Part shown: positions 39,101 to 47,026 of the stretch, piece after piece
Position numbering within the stretch: the first letter of the stretch is position 1
Layout: every line of letters starts with the position of its first letter
Assembly (NCBI GenBank): GCA_016710015.1
Contig: JADJLR010000008.1
Coordinates: forward strand, 372,001 to 436,000
DNA from: Flavobacteriales bacterium
Lineage (GTDB): Bacteria > Bacteroidota > Bacteroidia > Flavobacteriales_F > PHOS-HE28
Reading direction: 5' to 3'
DNA: 64,000 nt
Translations under genes and position numbers: made by a program
The notes under the pieces: generated by a model
Seen by the model: only the letters and a program-made list of their open reading frames with translations
What the model was told of the DNA's origin: nothing
The model's database searches: none

Positions 39101-39154
39101 AGCCATAGAAATGGTGGCCATAAGAACGCCACGTACGAACTTTCGTGATCTCAT
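36137..39154 (-). CDS. Large secreted protein with five ~120-residue repeats and T9SS type A tail
   Basis: I place the start at 39154 (MRSRKFVRGVLMATISMALL), a signal peptide; the longer frame adds a non-conserved leader. The roughly 1005-residue product contains five tandem units of about 120 residues, each with Cys near both ends and the core YTIHTLVYDPxTLDL followed by QGGGxICASLD. A CBM-like/pre-peptidase-like region follows (DVWYVFNSGSNTSVSL). The C-terminus FPNPTHGVFNVSHGGPRTSV ... AGVYTVRLMTGG is a type A T9SS sorting domain. The repeats resemble no named family that I recognise; a surface adhesin or cell-wall protein is possible. Confidence 0.85.
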   Translation of the reverse strand: MRSRKFVRGVLMATISMALLLAPSMALPNTDHAVRKPFEVSNLGGTCDAQAGILVPLTMAPCTDGTPVSLLSSWSGQVIPAGFQALFILTTGPEQTIIAGQFSPTFNVSVVGMYTMHGLVFDNTLDLGSIQFGVSVLADIDLQLIQGGGTICGSLDMVGASFNVTTCGPPCDALAGTFTADEVQVCLVAGEATVSGTPDGNAVVPEGSVIVFGLSQGVDQVIVAGAEDPSFVVNAIGTYTIHPLVYDSLTFDLSMVVFGETMVSDLNDLFTQGGGTVCASIDVVGAAVLVENCLPGCLANAGSLLPEAASGCLMGDTVTISASVDVLPVVPAGSETAYVLTSGVGQVIDSIAGTPTFLITVAGSYTIHTLVYDPATLDLNTIELGVTTAAELVAQLAQGGGTICGSLDVAGATILVVDCCLADAGTLTADIDSVCYAGGPTILMASANGDAVIPVGFEVLYLLTTGEDQVITAAGFTTTFEVGAVGVYTIHTLVYDPNTLDLGQFNFGESTADDVNAVLVQGGGAICASFDMAGATISVVYCCSASAGTLTAENASICLPNGPVFISATANGDAVVPTDFETVYVLTSSAALVIEATSATPSFAVFSTGDYTIHSLVYDPTTLDLGSIQLGVTTASEINALLVQGGGAICASLDLVGANTVVLDCAPANDACVDAWEIPIAVVEECATNMVAGDNTYATPGSDEAPTCGSSTLGIADVWYVFNSGSNTSVSLVLEPGSISNWALTVTDGCTDGTELICELSPAGPIEVTTEPNTAYLIRVFSDLDLGQGGTFELCLTGAIPTFVCDGGMVTASNGATSLLVCQDGEPDVINMYTTSTSTETYMFIATNEEGTIVAPVAGNSLDFNALPVGVYQVWGISYNGGLVGIAPGNDLLDISSTGECLELSAGYLTVTVDICSGVDDRSAVVWGLFPNPTHGVFNVSHGGPRTSVTIEVLDANGRLVKQERAVFGNGQQHVVALDAGIGAGVYTVRLMTGGVVTNLRMLVY

Positions 39155-39278
39155 CGTGCTATACTTGGAAATGAATTTGGAGCGTGTGCAAAGATGGATC
39201 GGCACATGACTCCCCAACTGGTCTCCACGCGCCAATTATCCACGATCCGGAACCGAAGTCCGGGACCACTCTCCAGGA

Positions 39279-39324
39279 CCTGAAATGGGAACGGCGGGCC
39301 TCGGCCCGCCGTTCCCATTTCAGG
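39279..39324. terminator. Perfect 22-bp palindrome terminator
   Basis: CCTGAAATGGGAACGGCGGG plus CC (39279-39300) is exactly mirrored by 39303-39324 across two bases. It directly follows the 39333-41027 gene on the minus strand and should end its transcript. Confidence 0.8.
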
Positions 39325-39332
39325 ACAACCGA

Positions 39333-41027
39333 TCACTGCACCACCACCCGCTGCTCCGAGCGTCCCTCGGGGCTGCTCAAACGCAGGGTGTATGCACCGT
39401 GGGCCAACTTTCCGGCCAAGCCCAAGTCGACCTGTTGGCCGTTCAAGAGTTGCCGTTGGCTCTGATGGATCGCACGACCAGCTACATCGAACAGCTCGAT
39501 CACCACTTTCGCATCCGACGCGTTGAACCGTATGGTCATGTCCCCGTTGCTCGGATTCGGGAATACCGACCAAGCCAAGGGGTTGAACTCCTCGATGCCG
39601 GTGGTGAACAAGACATTGACCGAATAGTCCTCCACCTCCCCATAATCCGCACCACCGCAGGCTTTGGGATCCTCATTGTACGTCATACGTATACGCATCC
39701 GCGTGGTCCCCACTAGCGCATCGGCCGGGGCGTGGACCGAGCCCGTGAAGGTCTGACCTGCGTCCGCAGAGGTAAACGCCACATATTCATTCTCCTGGCA
39801 GAAATTCTCGTCCTGGTTCCAATCGACCCACGCACCGACCGCATCCAAACCATAGATCGCAGGGCCATTGGTCACTGTGATCCCCAGGGTCTCGTCCTGA
39901 TAGATGTCCAAACTTTGGTCGGTGTAATCCACCGTAGGGCCATCTGCACATTCGCTGCTATTGTTGATGTTCCCGACGGTCAGATTCGCGATGTATTCAT
40001 CACAGGTCTCCGCAGTTGCTTCACAATAACCGGGGTCGAGTGCGGTTGCGCTCACGTTGATCGTGTATGGGCCGATGGCATCGTTCGCTTCATCCTGCAT
40101 GACCGCGTAATACCAAGTCCCGGCGGGCAAATTCGAATAGTAGATGGTGACATTCCCATCCGGGCAGGTTACCGTGTCGACGCTGAAAGCCGCCGCGAAG
40201 GAACTGTACGGGCAACCCGAGAATAGACTGATGAACGCATTGCCGAAAACCGGGGCCGTACCACAATAATCGACCACCACATTCAAGCATTCCGTAGTGG
40301 TGAACGAATGCCAAACGGAAGCCATGCCAAGACCTTCGGTGTCGAACGCATGGGTATTGTCACCAGTGAAGCTGACCGTCCCATCGACCGCTAGTGCTTG
40401 GTTGTCCGCTCCGGTACATTGGTCGTTCGGCGCTATTTCGGTCACACCCACAATGCAAAGCGTGAAATCGAACTCGGTGGGAGGAGGTGCCCAATATGAA
40501 TAGACCCGAACGAAGTAGGTTTCGCCCACGTCCGTACCCATGCTCAATGTCTCACTCGTATTCACTGGCGTAGTTGGTGGGAAGGTCGCATCCGCACAAC
40601 CCACGGAGACCAGATCGCCGCAGGTCCCGCTGAATCCTTCGATCACCGCGTCAAAGGTCAAGGTGCCTTCTACTGTGATGCTGGTAATGTCCGTTGTGGC
40701 CACGAAGCTGAACCAAAGATCCCGCGCCTCGGGAGACGTGTAATCGTTGCACAGGATCGCAGGCAGTGATTCGGTAGCATCCGGAGCGGCATAGAGGGCA
40801 ATGGACCCGGAACAATCCGAAGTGACCGTGACCATGGTCGCCGTTGCGCATTCGTCGTTGCCACCGCCGCGGTGCTCCATCACCGGGCGCGTGTGCGCAT
40901 CCGGACCGAGCAGGGTTTGAACGGTCCGAGCCGCTTTCTCTGCACGTGGTTTTGCCGTTTGGGCATTGGCCGTACTTGCTAGGAGCGTGACTGCAAGCAG
41001 TGGGATCGGGAGGTACAGGTGCTTCAT
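39333..41027 (-). CDS. Secreted GEVED-domain protein with T9SS type A tail
   Basis: The start is set at 41027 (MKHLYLPIPLLAVTLLASTANAQ, signal peptide). The 564-residue protein has two pre-peptidase/CBM-like beta domains (ARDLWFSFVATTDITSITVE and ASVWHSFTTTECLNVVVDYC), then a GEVED domain (WVDWNQDENFCQENEYVAFT ... YGEVEDYSV) near 390-480. It ends with a type A sorting domain (FPNPSNGDMTIRFNASDAKV ... AHGAYTLRLSS). It should be exported by T9SS; GEVED proteins are often adhesive or peptidase-associated, but no catalytic domain is seen here. Confidence 0.88.
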   Translation of the reverse strand: MKHLYLPIPLLAVTLLASTANAQTAKPRAEKAARTVQTLLGPDAHTRPVMEHRGGGNDECATATMVTVTSDCSGSIALYAAPDATESLPAILCNDYTSPEARDLWFSFVATTDITSITVEGTLTFDAVIEGFSGTCGDLVSVGCADATFPPTTPVNTSETLSMGTDVGETYFVRVYSYWAPPPTEFDFTLCIVGVTEIAPNDQCTGADNQALAVDGTVSFTGDNTHAFDTEGLGMASVWHSFTTTECLNVVVDYCGTAPVFGNAFISLFSGCPYSSFAAAFSVDTVTCPDGNVTIYYSNLPAGTWYYAVMQDEANDAIGPYTINVSATALDPGYCEATAETCDEYIANLTVGNINNSSECADGPTVDYTDQSLDIYQDETLGITVTNGPAIYGLDAVGAWVDWNQDENFCQENEYVAFTSADAGQTFTGSVHAPADALVGTTRMRIRMTYNEDPKACGGADYGEVEDYSVNVLFTTGIEEFNPLAWSVFPNPSNGDMTIRFNASDAKVVIELFDVAGRAIHQSQRQLLNGQQVDLGLAGKLAHGAYTLRLSSPEGRSEQRVVVQ

Positions 41028-41285
41028 ATCCGTGGTGTTGAATGATAAATGTCGTTCACCCTGTAAACTTAAGGGCACTTTGAAGCGATCCGACCCTTCG
41101 ATCAATGAAAGGATCTCGCACGCCTTCCTTCGTTCCAAACGCGATCAGGTGGTGCGCCATTATTCTCCATCCGATGCCTGTATCCCAACCTTCACCCGAT
41201 CCACCTCTCGCATCGTTCAGCTTTGTTCGGTGATGCCGCTTGCTGCGTTCACAGTGCTCGTCCACCCTACCTTCGGGCCGTTGCC

Positions 41286-42728
41286 ATGGAACAATTGCTG
41301 AACTTGATCGATGGTGAATTGCGCCCCGCCATCGGTGGTGAATGGTTGGATGTGTATACCCCCGCAACGGGTCAGGTGTACGGCCAGCTTCCCGATTCCG
41401 ATGAGCGCGATGTGGAATTGGCCGTGCAAGCTGCCAACCGTGCGTTCCCAGCATGGAACGCATTGGGTCGGGAGGGCCGGAGCGATGCGCTACTGCGTCT
41501 CGCAAAAGCGATCGAGGATGACCTGGAAGGCTTCGTGGCCGATGAATCCCGAGACAATGGCAAACCGCTTTCCCTTGCACGGCGTGTGGATATCCCCCGG
41601 GCCATCGCCAACTTCCGCTTCTTCGCAACAGCGATCCTCCATTTCCACAGCGAGGCCCATTTGATGGATGATGTCGCCGTGAATTACACGGACCGACAAC
41701 CCATCGGAGCGGTGGGCGCCATCAGCCCTTGGAACCTTCCGCTGTACCTGTTTACATGGAAGATCGCACCGGCACTTGCCGCTGGGAATTGTGTGGTGGC
41801 GAAACCCAGTGAAGTGACCCCACTTACCGCCTACCGCCTGAGTACACTGTGCGAGCGGGCAGGCATACCACGCGGCGTCTTGAACATCGTTCACGGACTG
41901 GGGCCGAAGGTGGGAGCCGCGATCACCGCGCATCCGAAGTTGCCTGCGGTCTCCTTCACCGGCGGCACACGGACCGGTGCGGAGATCGCACGGGTAGCTG
42001 CACCGATGTTCAAGAAATTGAGCTTGGAACTCGGTGGTAAGAACCCGGTTCTAGTATTCGCAGATTGCGACTTCGACAAGGCAGTGAAGACCACCGTGCG
42101 CAGCAGCTTCACCAACCAAGGACAGATCTGTCTATGCGGTTCGCGGATCCTGGTGGAGCGGTCCATCTACGATCGTTTCCGCGATGCCTTCGTGGAACAA
42201 GTGAAGGCCTTGCGGGTGGGTGATCCCAAGGATGCGGACAGCGACCTCGGTGCCGTGGTGAGCCAAGCACATCTGGAAACCGTGCTCCGATACATCGACT
42301 TGGCAAGGGAAGAAGGAGGTTCGGTCCTGTGCGGCGGCGAACGCGTTCGGTTGAGCGGGGACCTGAAGGACGGTTGGTTCATTGCTCCCACGGTGATCGA
42401 AGGGCTGGGGCCAACGTGCCGTACCAACCAAGAAGAGATCTTCGGGCCAGTAGTGACCCTACAACCTTTCGATGACGAGGCCGATGCTCTGGCTCTGGCC
42501 AACGCTACCCCTTACGGCCTGGCCAGCGTGATCTGGACGCGAGATGGGCAGCGCACACACCGGGTGGCACGTGCGCTACAAGCAGGCATCGTCTGGGTGA
42601 ATTGTTGGATGATACGCGACCTGCGTACACCCTTCGGCGGTGTTAAGCAAAGCGGAGTTGGTCGGGAGGGCGGTGTGGATGCCCTGCGTTTCTTCACCGA
42701 AGCGAAGAACGTGTGCATCAAGCTCTGA
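41286..42728 (+). CDS. Aldehyde dehydrogenase, probably 2-aminomuconate semialdehyde dehydrogenase
   Basis: The ATG at 41286 gives 480 residues. Motifs of the NAD(P)-dependent ALDH superfamily are AISPWNLPLYLFTWK, NCVVAKPSEVTP, FTGGTRTG, the general base Glu in LELGGKNPVLVF and the catalytic Cys in NQGQICLCGSRI. The pattern resembles hydroxymuconic/aminomuconic semialdehyde dehydrogenases. Together with the dioxygenase and ACMSD at 34-35.5 kb it could oxidise 2-aminomuconate semialdehyde to 2-aminomuconate. The substrate is inferred. Its last four codons and downstream bases are repeated 3 kb away. Confidence 0.88.
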   Translation: MEQLLNLIDGELRPAIGGEWLDVYTPATGQVYGQLPDSDERDVELAVQAANRAFPAWNALGREGRSDALLRLAKAIEDDLEGFVADESRDNGKPLSLARRVDIPRAIANFRFFATAILHFHSEAHLMDDVAVNYTDRQPIGAVGAISPWNLPLYLFTWKIAPALAAGNCVVAKPSEVTPLTAYRLSTLCERAGIPRGVLNIVHGLGPKVGAAITAHPKLPAVSFTGGTRTGAEIARVAAPMFKKLSLELGGKNPVLVFADCDFDKAVKTTVRSSFTNQGQICLCGSRILVERSIYDRFRDAFVEQVKALRVGDPKDADSDLGAVVSQAHLETVLRYIDLAREEGGSVLCGGERVRLSGDLKDGWFIAPTVIEGLGPTCRTNQEEIFGPVVTLQPFDDEADALALANATPYGLASVIWTRDGQRTHRVARALQAGIVWVNCWMIRDLRTPFGGVKQSGVGREGGVDALRFFTEAKNVCIKL

Positions 42729-42790
42729 ACGACCCCGCTCGCTGCGGTCGCCCTTGCTTCATCCCGTTGGTGAAGAACCAACCAAAGCGT
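42713..42790 (+). repeat. 78-bp direct repeat, copy 1 (3' end of the aldehyde dehydrogenase gene)
   Basis: This begins in the last codons of the aldehyde dehydrogenase and is matched at 76 of 78 positions by 45670-45747. It contains the small palindrome CCGCTCGCTGCGG. Confidence 0.85.
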
Positions 42791-42966
42791 AGCTCTATCC
42801 GAATAGGTCACAGGAGGACATTTGTGATACGCGCATGGATATGTACGCGGGTGATCGACAAAACCTCTATAGAGCAACAGGCCCGGAGCAAGAAATAGAT
42901 CTGAACAAACGGATCGACCGGCGAACATCCCGCTAACTTTACTTCACATTGAACCACTCATTAAAA

Positions 42967-43005
42967 ATGAAACAGCGAACAGCGAACAGCGAACAGCGAA
43001 CAGCG
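42967..43005 (+). repeat. Heptanucleotide tandem repeat AACAGCG x5
   Basis: Five uninterrupted copies of AACAGCG occupy 42971-43005, directly after ATGAAA at 42967. The unit length is not a multiple of three, so copy-number change would shift any reading frame started at that ATG. Confidence 0.85.
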
Positions 43006-43030
43006 ACTGCGGCTAAGGGCTAGGTCTTGG

Positions 43031-44119
43031 TTGAAGACCTTCGTATTTGTGGGCATGGCCAGTGTGCTTGCCATGTGCAATAAGGATCTACCAGAGACGG
43101 GGCCAAGCGCAGTTGTGCAAGAAAACGTGAGTCAGAAGATCCGGTCCTTCATTCGTAAGGCAGATGCACCTGTGAGAGTCAAGCGTATTGTGGAGTACAC
43201 CAAGGAAGAAGCCCTTTGGATGGTAGAGGCGGCACTGAATTTTGAAAAGGTTGACCCGGAACTGAAGAAGACGGAACTGAAGTACGATGAATTCAACGTT
43301 CAGGTACCACTAACAAATGACAAAGTGACGGAAGGCCATGTGATTGATGCCTATTTGGCCTTGAAAGCGATCATGGAAGCTGAACCCTTCGCCACCGATG
43401 AGAAATTAACGGCCATGGACGTTGTGGTGAAGACAGAGAACGGGATGCTGAAATTCACGACCTATCGCGTGGTCGGGAAGGAAGAGCCGAACGGAGAACC
43501 ACAAGCACTGAACACCAACTACTCCGGGAGTTATATAAGTCGGCAATGGGCTGTTTACAGCACTCTATTCCCTTGTGGCCAAACACGTGGCGACCTAGCG
43601 ATACAGGGTCGGCTGAACCAGACCGTATTGCCCCTAGCAAGTTCCTATGACCCGAATACCGGGATCGTTGTGACCCATGTGCTCACCGACGTAGAACTGT
43701 GGCGCGTTTGGGCATCCACCCCTGAAGGAGAGCAAGTAACCGAGATCGACTTGGAGAATCATATCCTGCCTGCTACTCTATTTCCCAATCTGAACGATCC
43801 GGATGGCCAAGCCGCGTTCGAGGGTTCGTACAACGATTACTACACGTACCTGCGTCCTCCTGTCAGCGGATATCCCGATGCCATTGAACCGTGCTTGTAT
43901 CCGGAGGCAATGACCTACCTGACACAAGCTGCTTGGGAGCTTATGCATATCGTACGCGCAACGTATGTGTCAGACCCCACATTGCAATTCATCGGTTGCG
44001 CTGTAGATGGTGGTGCGTTCACCATTTCAGGTGGGCCAAGCTTTCCTTCATTCCGTCAAAATGTGAATTACTTGTACGGTCGGTGGCAAACGGTTTCCAC
44101 AGGCGGCATAGACGGGTAA
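43031..44119 (+). CDS. Putative lipoprotein of unknown function
   Basis: A TTG start at 43031 gives MKTFVFVGMASVLAMC, a short lipoprotein signal peptide with lipobox LAMC. The open frame extends upstream without stop to 42971. The 362-residue protein has no domain I recognise; the segment TKEEALWMVEAALNFEKVDP and a C-terminal half with six Cys-free aromatic-rich strands suggest an envelope protein. Codon use is less GC-rich than its neighbours. It lies four bases before the next gene and inside the segment bounded by the 78-bp repeats. An ATG at 42967 is one frame off; see the heptamer repeat. Confidence 0.7.
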   Translation: MKTFVFVGMASVLAMCNKDLPETGPSAVVQENVSQKIRSFIRKADAPVRVKRIVEYTKEEALWMVEAALNFEKVDPELKKTELKYDEFNVQVPLTNDKVTEGHVIDAYLALKAIMEAEPFATDEKLTAMDVVVKTENGMLKFTTYRVVGKEEPNGEPQALNTNYSGSYISRQWAVYSTLFPCGQTRGDLAIQGRLNQTVLPLASSYDPNTGIVVTHVLTDVELWRVWASTPEGEQVTEIDLENHILPATLFPNLNDPDGQAAFEGSYNDYYTYLRPPVSGYPDAIEPCLYPEAMTYLTQAAWELMHIVRATYVSDPTLQFIGCAVDGGAFTISGGPSFPSFRQNVNYLYGRWQTVSTGGIDG

Positions 44120-44122
44120 GCC

Positions 44123-45601
44123 ATGCGTTCGGTACTACTTGCAGCGCTTTCCATGGGCATGGTGTGCCACACAAGCCGTGCGCAACTGGTCTGGCAGAAC
44201 ACCGGCGATACCGCAGCGCTTTCTGGTTATTCATTCGGTATGACGGAGGATGAAAGCCACAATTTGCTGCTAACCATGAGTGGTGCATTGCCCACATTCC
44301 TGCCCGATGCACGCACCTACCGGATCGCTCCGGATGGCGCGGTGCTGGACAATATCGCTTACACCTTCCCGGGAGAAGGTGCCTATTGGGGCAGCCTGCG
44401 CCTCTTGGATACGATCAATGGCGGGTACGATATGTTCTCGGACCTGGTCATTCCGGGGACTGGCGATGTTACAGCCTACCTGTACCATCGGGCGGACAGT
44501 GCGCTCCACATTCTTTCCACCGACACCATGCCTTTTCCAGAGCACGCGCACCTGAACGGGTACGTGATCATGCGCGAACCTAGCGGAGACATGGTGGTCG
44601 TGGCAGGCATGAATACCGCTGGCTACAATTACCCGCCCGATCGGCTCTATTGGCTCCGAATGGATACCAACGGGGAATTGCTGGAAACACGCACCTACCC
44701 AGGCTCCTCGACTCCGTATGGCGCAACGCCTACCGCCGAAGGCTTCACACTGATCTGTACGTCGGCGGCACTTGGTCCAATAGGCCCCTACAAGGTGCTG
44801 CGCTTCGATCACGATTTCAATTATCTGGGAGGCTTTGCTTTGCCCGATGTGAATGGTGTGTCGCCCGTGCTCGGACAGGACAGCATTCCGGAGCCTACGG
44901 ACATGATCGTGTTGCCGAACGGTAAGGTGGTCGTATCGGCCGACTTTTGGGATACTTGGGGGCCGGATTACTTGATCCCCTGTGTGATCATCTATGCTGC
45001 GGACGGCACTATGGAACGGATCCGGTATGCCACGTACACAGAACAAAGTCGTACCGTTCCAAGAGGATTGACCGACTTGGGGGATGGCACTTTCTCTTGG
45101 GGCTATCTTGAGGGCTTGGAGTATGACGTAGGCAACAAGACCCATGTTCTGGTCCTGGATACGGCCATGGACATACGCTCCGAAGTGGTGTACGACGGCC
45201 TCTCGCAAGGCATCCACGCCTTCCCGTATGAAGTACTTCCGGCGTATGCTGGAGGCTTCTACCTCTGTGGGTACATGCATTATGTAGGCGTGTACACCTT
45301 GCATGCGTGGGTGGCGAAGATCGACAGGACAGTGGGGTTGAGCGACCATGGTACCAGTGACCGAACCACGCAGGTGTACCCCAATCCCGGTGTTGGTTTC
45401 ACCGCGTATTACAGCGGCGCAGTGGGTACAGCGCGCACTGTGGGCTTGTACGATGTACAAGGGCACCTTGTGGTGGAGAGCAGCATGTTCATGAACCGCG
45501 CAAACATCGATGGCACCGCCTTGGCCAGCGGGATCTATCTCTACCGGGTCACCGACCAGGCCGGTAACGTATTGGGTAGCGGACGGTGGGCGCGGGAGTG
45601 A
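44123..45601 (+). CDS. Secreted propeller-like protein with T9SS type A tail
   Basis: The 492-residue product has a signal peptide (MRSVLLAALSMGMVCHTSRA), a body of beta strands in repeats of about 60 residues with PDGAVLDN and DTNGELLETR-type turns (delta-60-like propeller), and a type A sorting domain (VYPNPGVGFTAYYSGAVGTA ... ASGIYLYRVTDQAG). It is cotranscribed with the upstream lipoprotein, suggesting a cell-surface pair. No enzyme motif is visible. Confidence 0.82.
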   Translation: MRSVLLAALSMGMVCHTSRAQLVWQNTGDTAALSGYSFGMTEDESHNLLLTMSGALPTFLPDARTYRIAPDGAVLDNIAYTFPGEGAYWGSLRLLDTINGGYDMFSDLVIPGTGDVTAYLYHRADSALHILSTDTMPFPEHAHLNGYVIMREPSGDMVVVAGMNTAGYNYPPDRLYWLRMDTNGELLETRTYPGSSTPYGATPTAEGFTLICTSAALGPIGPYKVLRFDHDFNYLGGFALPDVNGVSPVLGQDSIPEPTDMIVLPNGKVVVSADFWDTWGPDYLIPCVIIYAADGTMERIRYATYTEQSRTVPRGLTDLGDGTFSWGYLEGLEYDVGNKTHVLVLDTAMDIRSEVVYDGLSQGIHAFPYEVLPAYAGGFYLCGYMHYVGVYTLHAWVAKIDRTVGLSDHGTSDRTTQVYPNPGVGFTAYYSGAVGTARTVGLYDVQGHLVVESSMFMNRANIDGTALASGIYLYRVTDQAGNVLGSGRWARE

Positions 45602-45624
45602 CCATTCGAATTCCTTGTTGTAAC

Positions 45625-45657
45625 GGGCGCGTGCTACGGTGCGCGCCTTTTGCTTTT
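45625..45657 (+). terminator. Intrinsic terminator after the surface-protein pair
   Basis: GGCGCG...CGCGCC stem with a 10-base loop followed by TTTTGCTTTT, 25 bases after the stop codon. Confidence 0.75.
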
Positions 45658-45669
45658 GGGAACCTCACC

Positions 45670-45747
45670 GTGCATCAAGCTCTGAACGTCCCCGCTCGCT
45701 GCGGTCGCCCTTGCTTCATCCCGTTGGTGAAGAACCAACCGAAGCGT
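45670..45747 (+). repeat. 78-bp direct repeat, copy 2
   Basis: It reproduces the last codons and stop of the aldehyde dehydrogenase and 60 bases beyond, with only two mismatches, although no aldehyde dehydrogenase precedes it here. This marks the right edge of the inserted or duplicated segment. Confidence 0.85.
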
Positions 45748-45896
45748 TGATCGAACCACGATTGGAACCGGCTGAAGCCGTCCAGAAGGGCGATGAGGAT
45801 GGTGAACATGGGCGGATCGTTGCTTATACAACTGCGATCCCAGCCCGATCCGTATGTCCGATGGCGAGGCTGCCCCACTTTCTGATGCCACTGACC

Positions 45897-46952
45897 TCAG
45901 ATCACCGCCTCTAGGACCATGAATCCGTCCGGGGCGACCGCCATTCGCAGGGGTGCCGAATGGCGGCGAGCAAGCTCGATGAGGCCGAGCTGAATGGTGT
46001 CCGACGCTTCCACCCTACCAAGCAGGATGTCGCGGTAGCGCCGCTGCGATCCGGGGGCATCCAAAGCATTCACCTCCTCCACCGCCTTGGTGATACGCGT
46101 TACTGCATCAGCCCTCAAGTGTGCGGCCAATACCATTCTCACCTCCGCACCGACCTTGCCCAGGAAGACCATGGGACCTTCACCCGTAGTACCGAGGTTC
46201 TCCACCAGCTCCATGGTGGCCAAGAATGCCCTGGATCGTGCATCGGAGCGTGTACGGTCCTCATCCAGGTCCCGTTCGATCATGCGTAGGACCACCTCCT
46301 GCTCTCCCGCCGTGAGGTTGCCCCGGCAAAGCACCGATATGCCAAGCTCGGCCACGAGTGCGTGCAAGCTCAAGGCATCCAGAGGTGCGCTGCGCCAATT
46401 CGCGTTTCGGCCCACCAAGGCTTGCAAGGCGAATAGGTAATGCGAAGTCCCCAAAGGGGATAACGCATGCCGTAACGGATGTCCCGAGCGACGCGCCATT
46501 TCGATCAACCCCAAGCCTGCTCCACCCCTTTGGGTCCGTGCATCGTTCTGTAGGCCAAGGAGGAACACCTGCTTCATTTGGTCGCGGTCCAAACCATCCA
46601 GACGGGCCAATTCCTTCTTCACATTCTCGGCATCGGCGGAGGCGATGGGATTGATGGCCACGATCTCGTGCTGCGCTGATGTGCTACGCAACAGGAACAT
46701 GCTACGTCCTTCTCGCTCCTGCACCTCGGATGCCAGACCGGCCCGATGCCGCACGATGTTCTGGTACATCTCTACCATGATGAATGCCAGTTTCCCCCGC
46801 ACACCCTTGTCCGCACCATTCTGCCCTAGGAATTCCTCGCCCAGTGCGATCAGCCTTGCGGTGTGTTCGTCGTGGAAGAGACCACTGTATAGGAAACTGA
46901 GGCGATCACCAGCAAATGAACGGTAGATGGTGTGAACGATGGAAAGGTCCAT
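45897..46952 (-). CDS. Tandem SiaB/DUF6272-like kinase-fold protein
   Basis: The ATG at 46952 gives 351 residues. Two copies of a GHKL-like fold are visible. The first (about 10-185) has IMVEMYQNIVRHRAG and GGAGLGLIEMARRSGHPL; the second (about 200-351) has LATMELVENLGTTGEG and IQLGLIELARRHSAPL. Each Asn-containing helix matches an N-box. This corresponds to the SiaB family, which phosphorylates a STAS-like SiaC, opposed by the PP2C phosphatase SiaA. Two fused copies are unusual. It is divergent from the HD-polyphosphate kinase gene. Confidence 0.7.
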   Translation of the reverse strand: MDLSIVHTIYRSFAGDRLSFLYSGLFHDEHTARLIALGEEFLGQNGADKGVRGKLAFIMVEMYQNIVRHRAGLASEVQEREGRSMFLLRSTSAQHEIVAINPIASADAENVKKELARLDGLDRDQMKQVFLLGLQNDARTQRGGAGLGLIEMARRSGHPLRHALSPLGTSHYLFALQALVGRNANWRSAPLDALSLHALVAELGISVLCRGNLTAGEQEVVLRMIERDLDEDRTRSDARSRAFLATMELVENLGTTGEGPMVFLGKVGAEVRMVLAAHLRADAVTRITKAVEEVNALDAPGSQRRYRDILLGRVEASDTIQLGLIELARRHSAPLRMAVAPDGFMVLEAVI

Positions 46953-46967
46953 TCCTGTGGCGTGGGC

Positions 46968-46975
46968 CAAATATA
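46968..46975 (-). promoter_or_regulatory. -7 box of the SiaB-like gene
   Basis: TATATTTG on the minus strand, ending 15 bases before the ATG at 46952, fits TAnnTTTG. It lies in the 74-base divergent intergenic region shared with ppk1. Confidence 0.5.
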
Positions 46976-47013
46976 GCCGACCGTGCTTGCGCGAATGGCT
47001 CGCCACACCCCGC

Positions 47014-47021
47014 TACATTTG
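47014..47021 (+). promoter_or_regulatory. -7 box directly upstream of ppk1 ATG
   Basis: TACATTTG ends five bases before the ppk1 ATG; a TTG lies 24 bases further upstream (46987-46989), slightly longer than the usual spacing. A transcript from this box would start at or next to the start codon. Confidence 0.5.
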
Positions 47022-47026
47022 GCACC

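Noticed and set aside
42971..43005. Heptamer repeats as part of a CRISPR or replication iteron
   Set aside because: Units are contiguous without spacers and there is no replication gene nearby.
42713..45747. Composite transposon
   Set aside because: No transposase is present and the bracketing repeat is a gene end, not an IS element with terminal inverted repeats.
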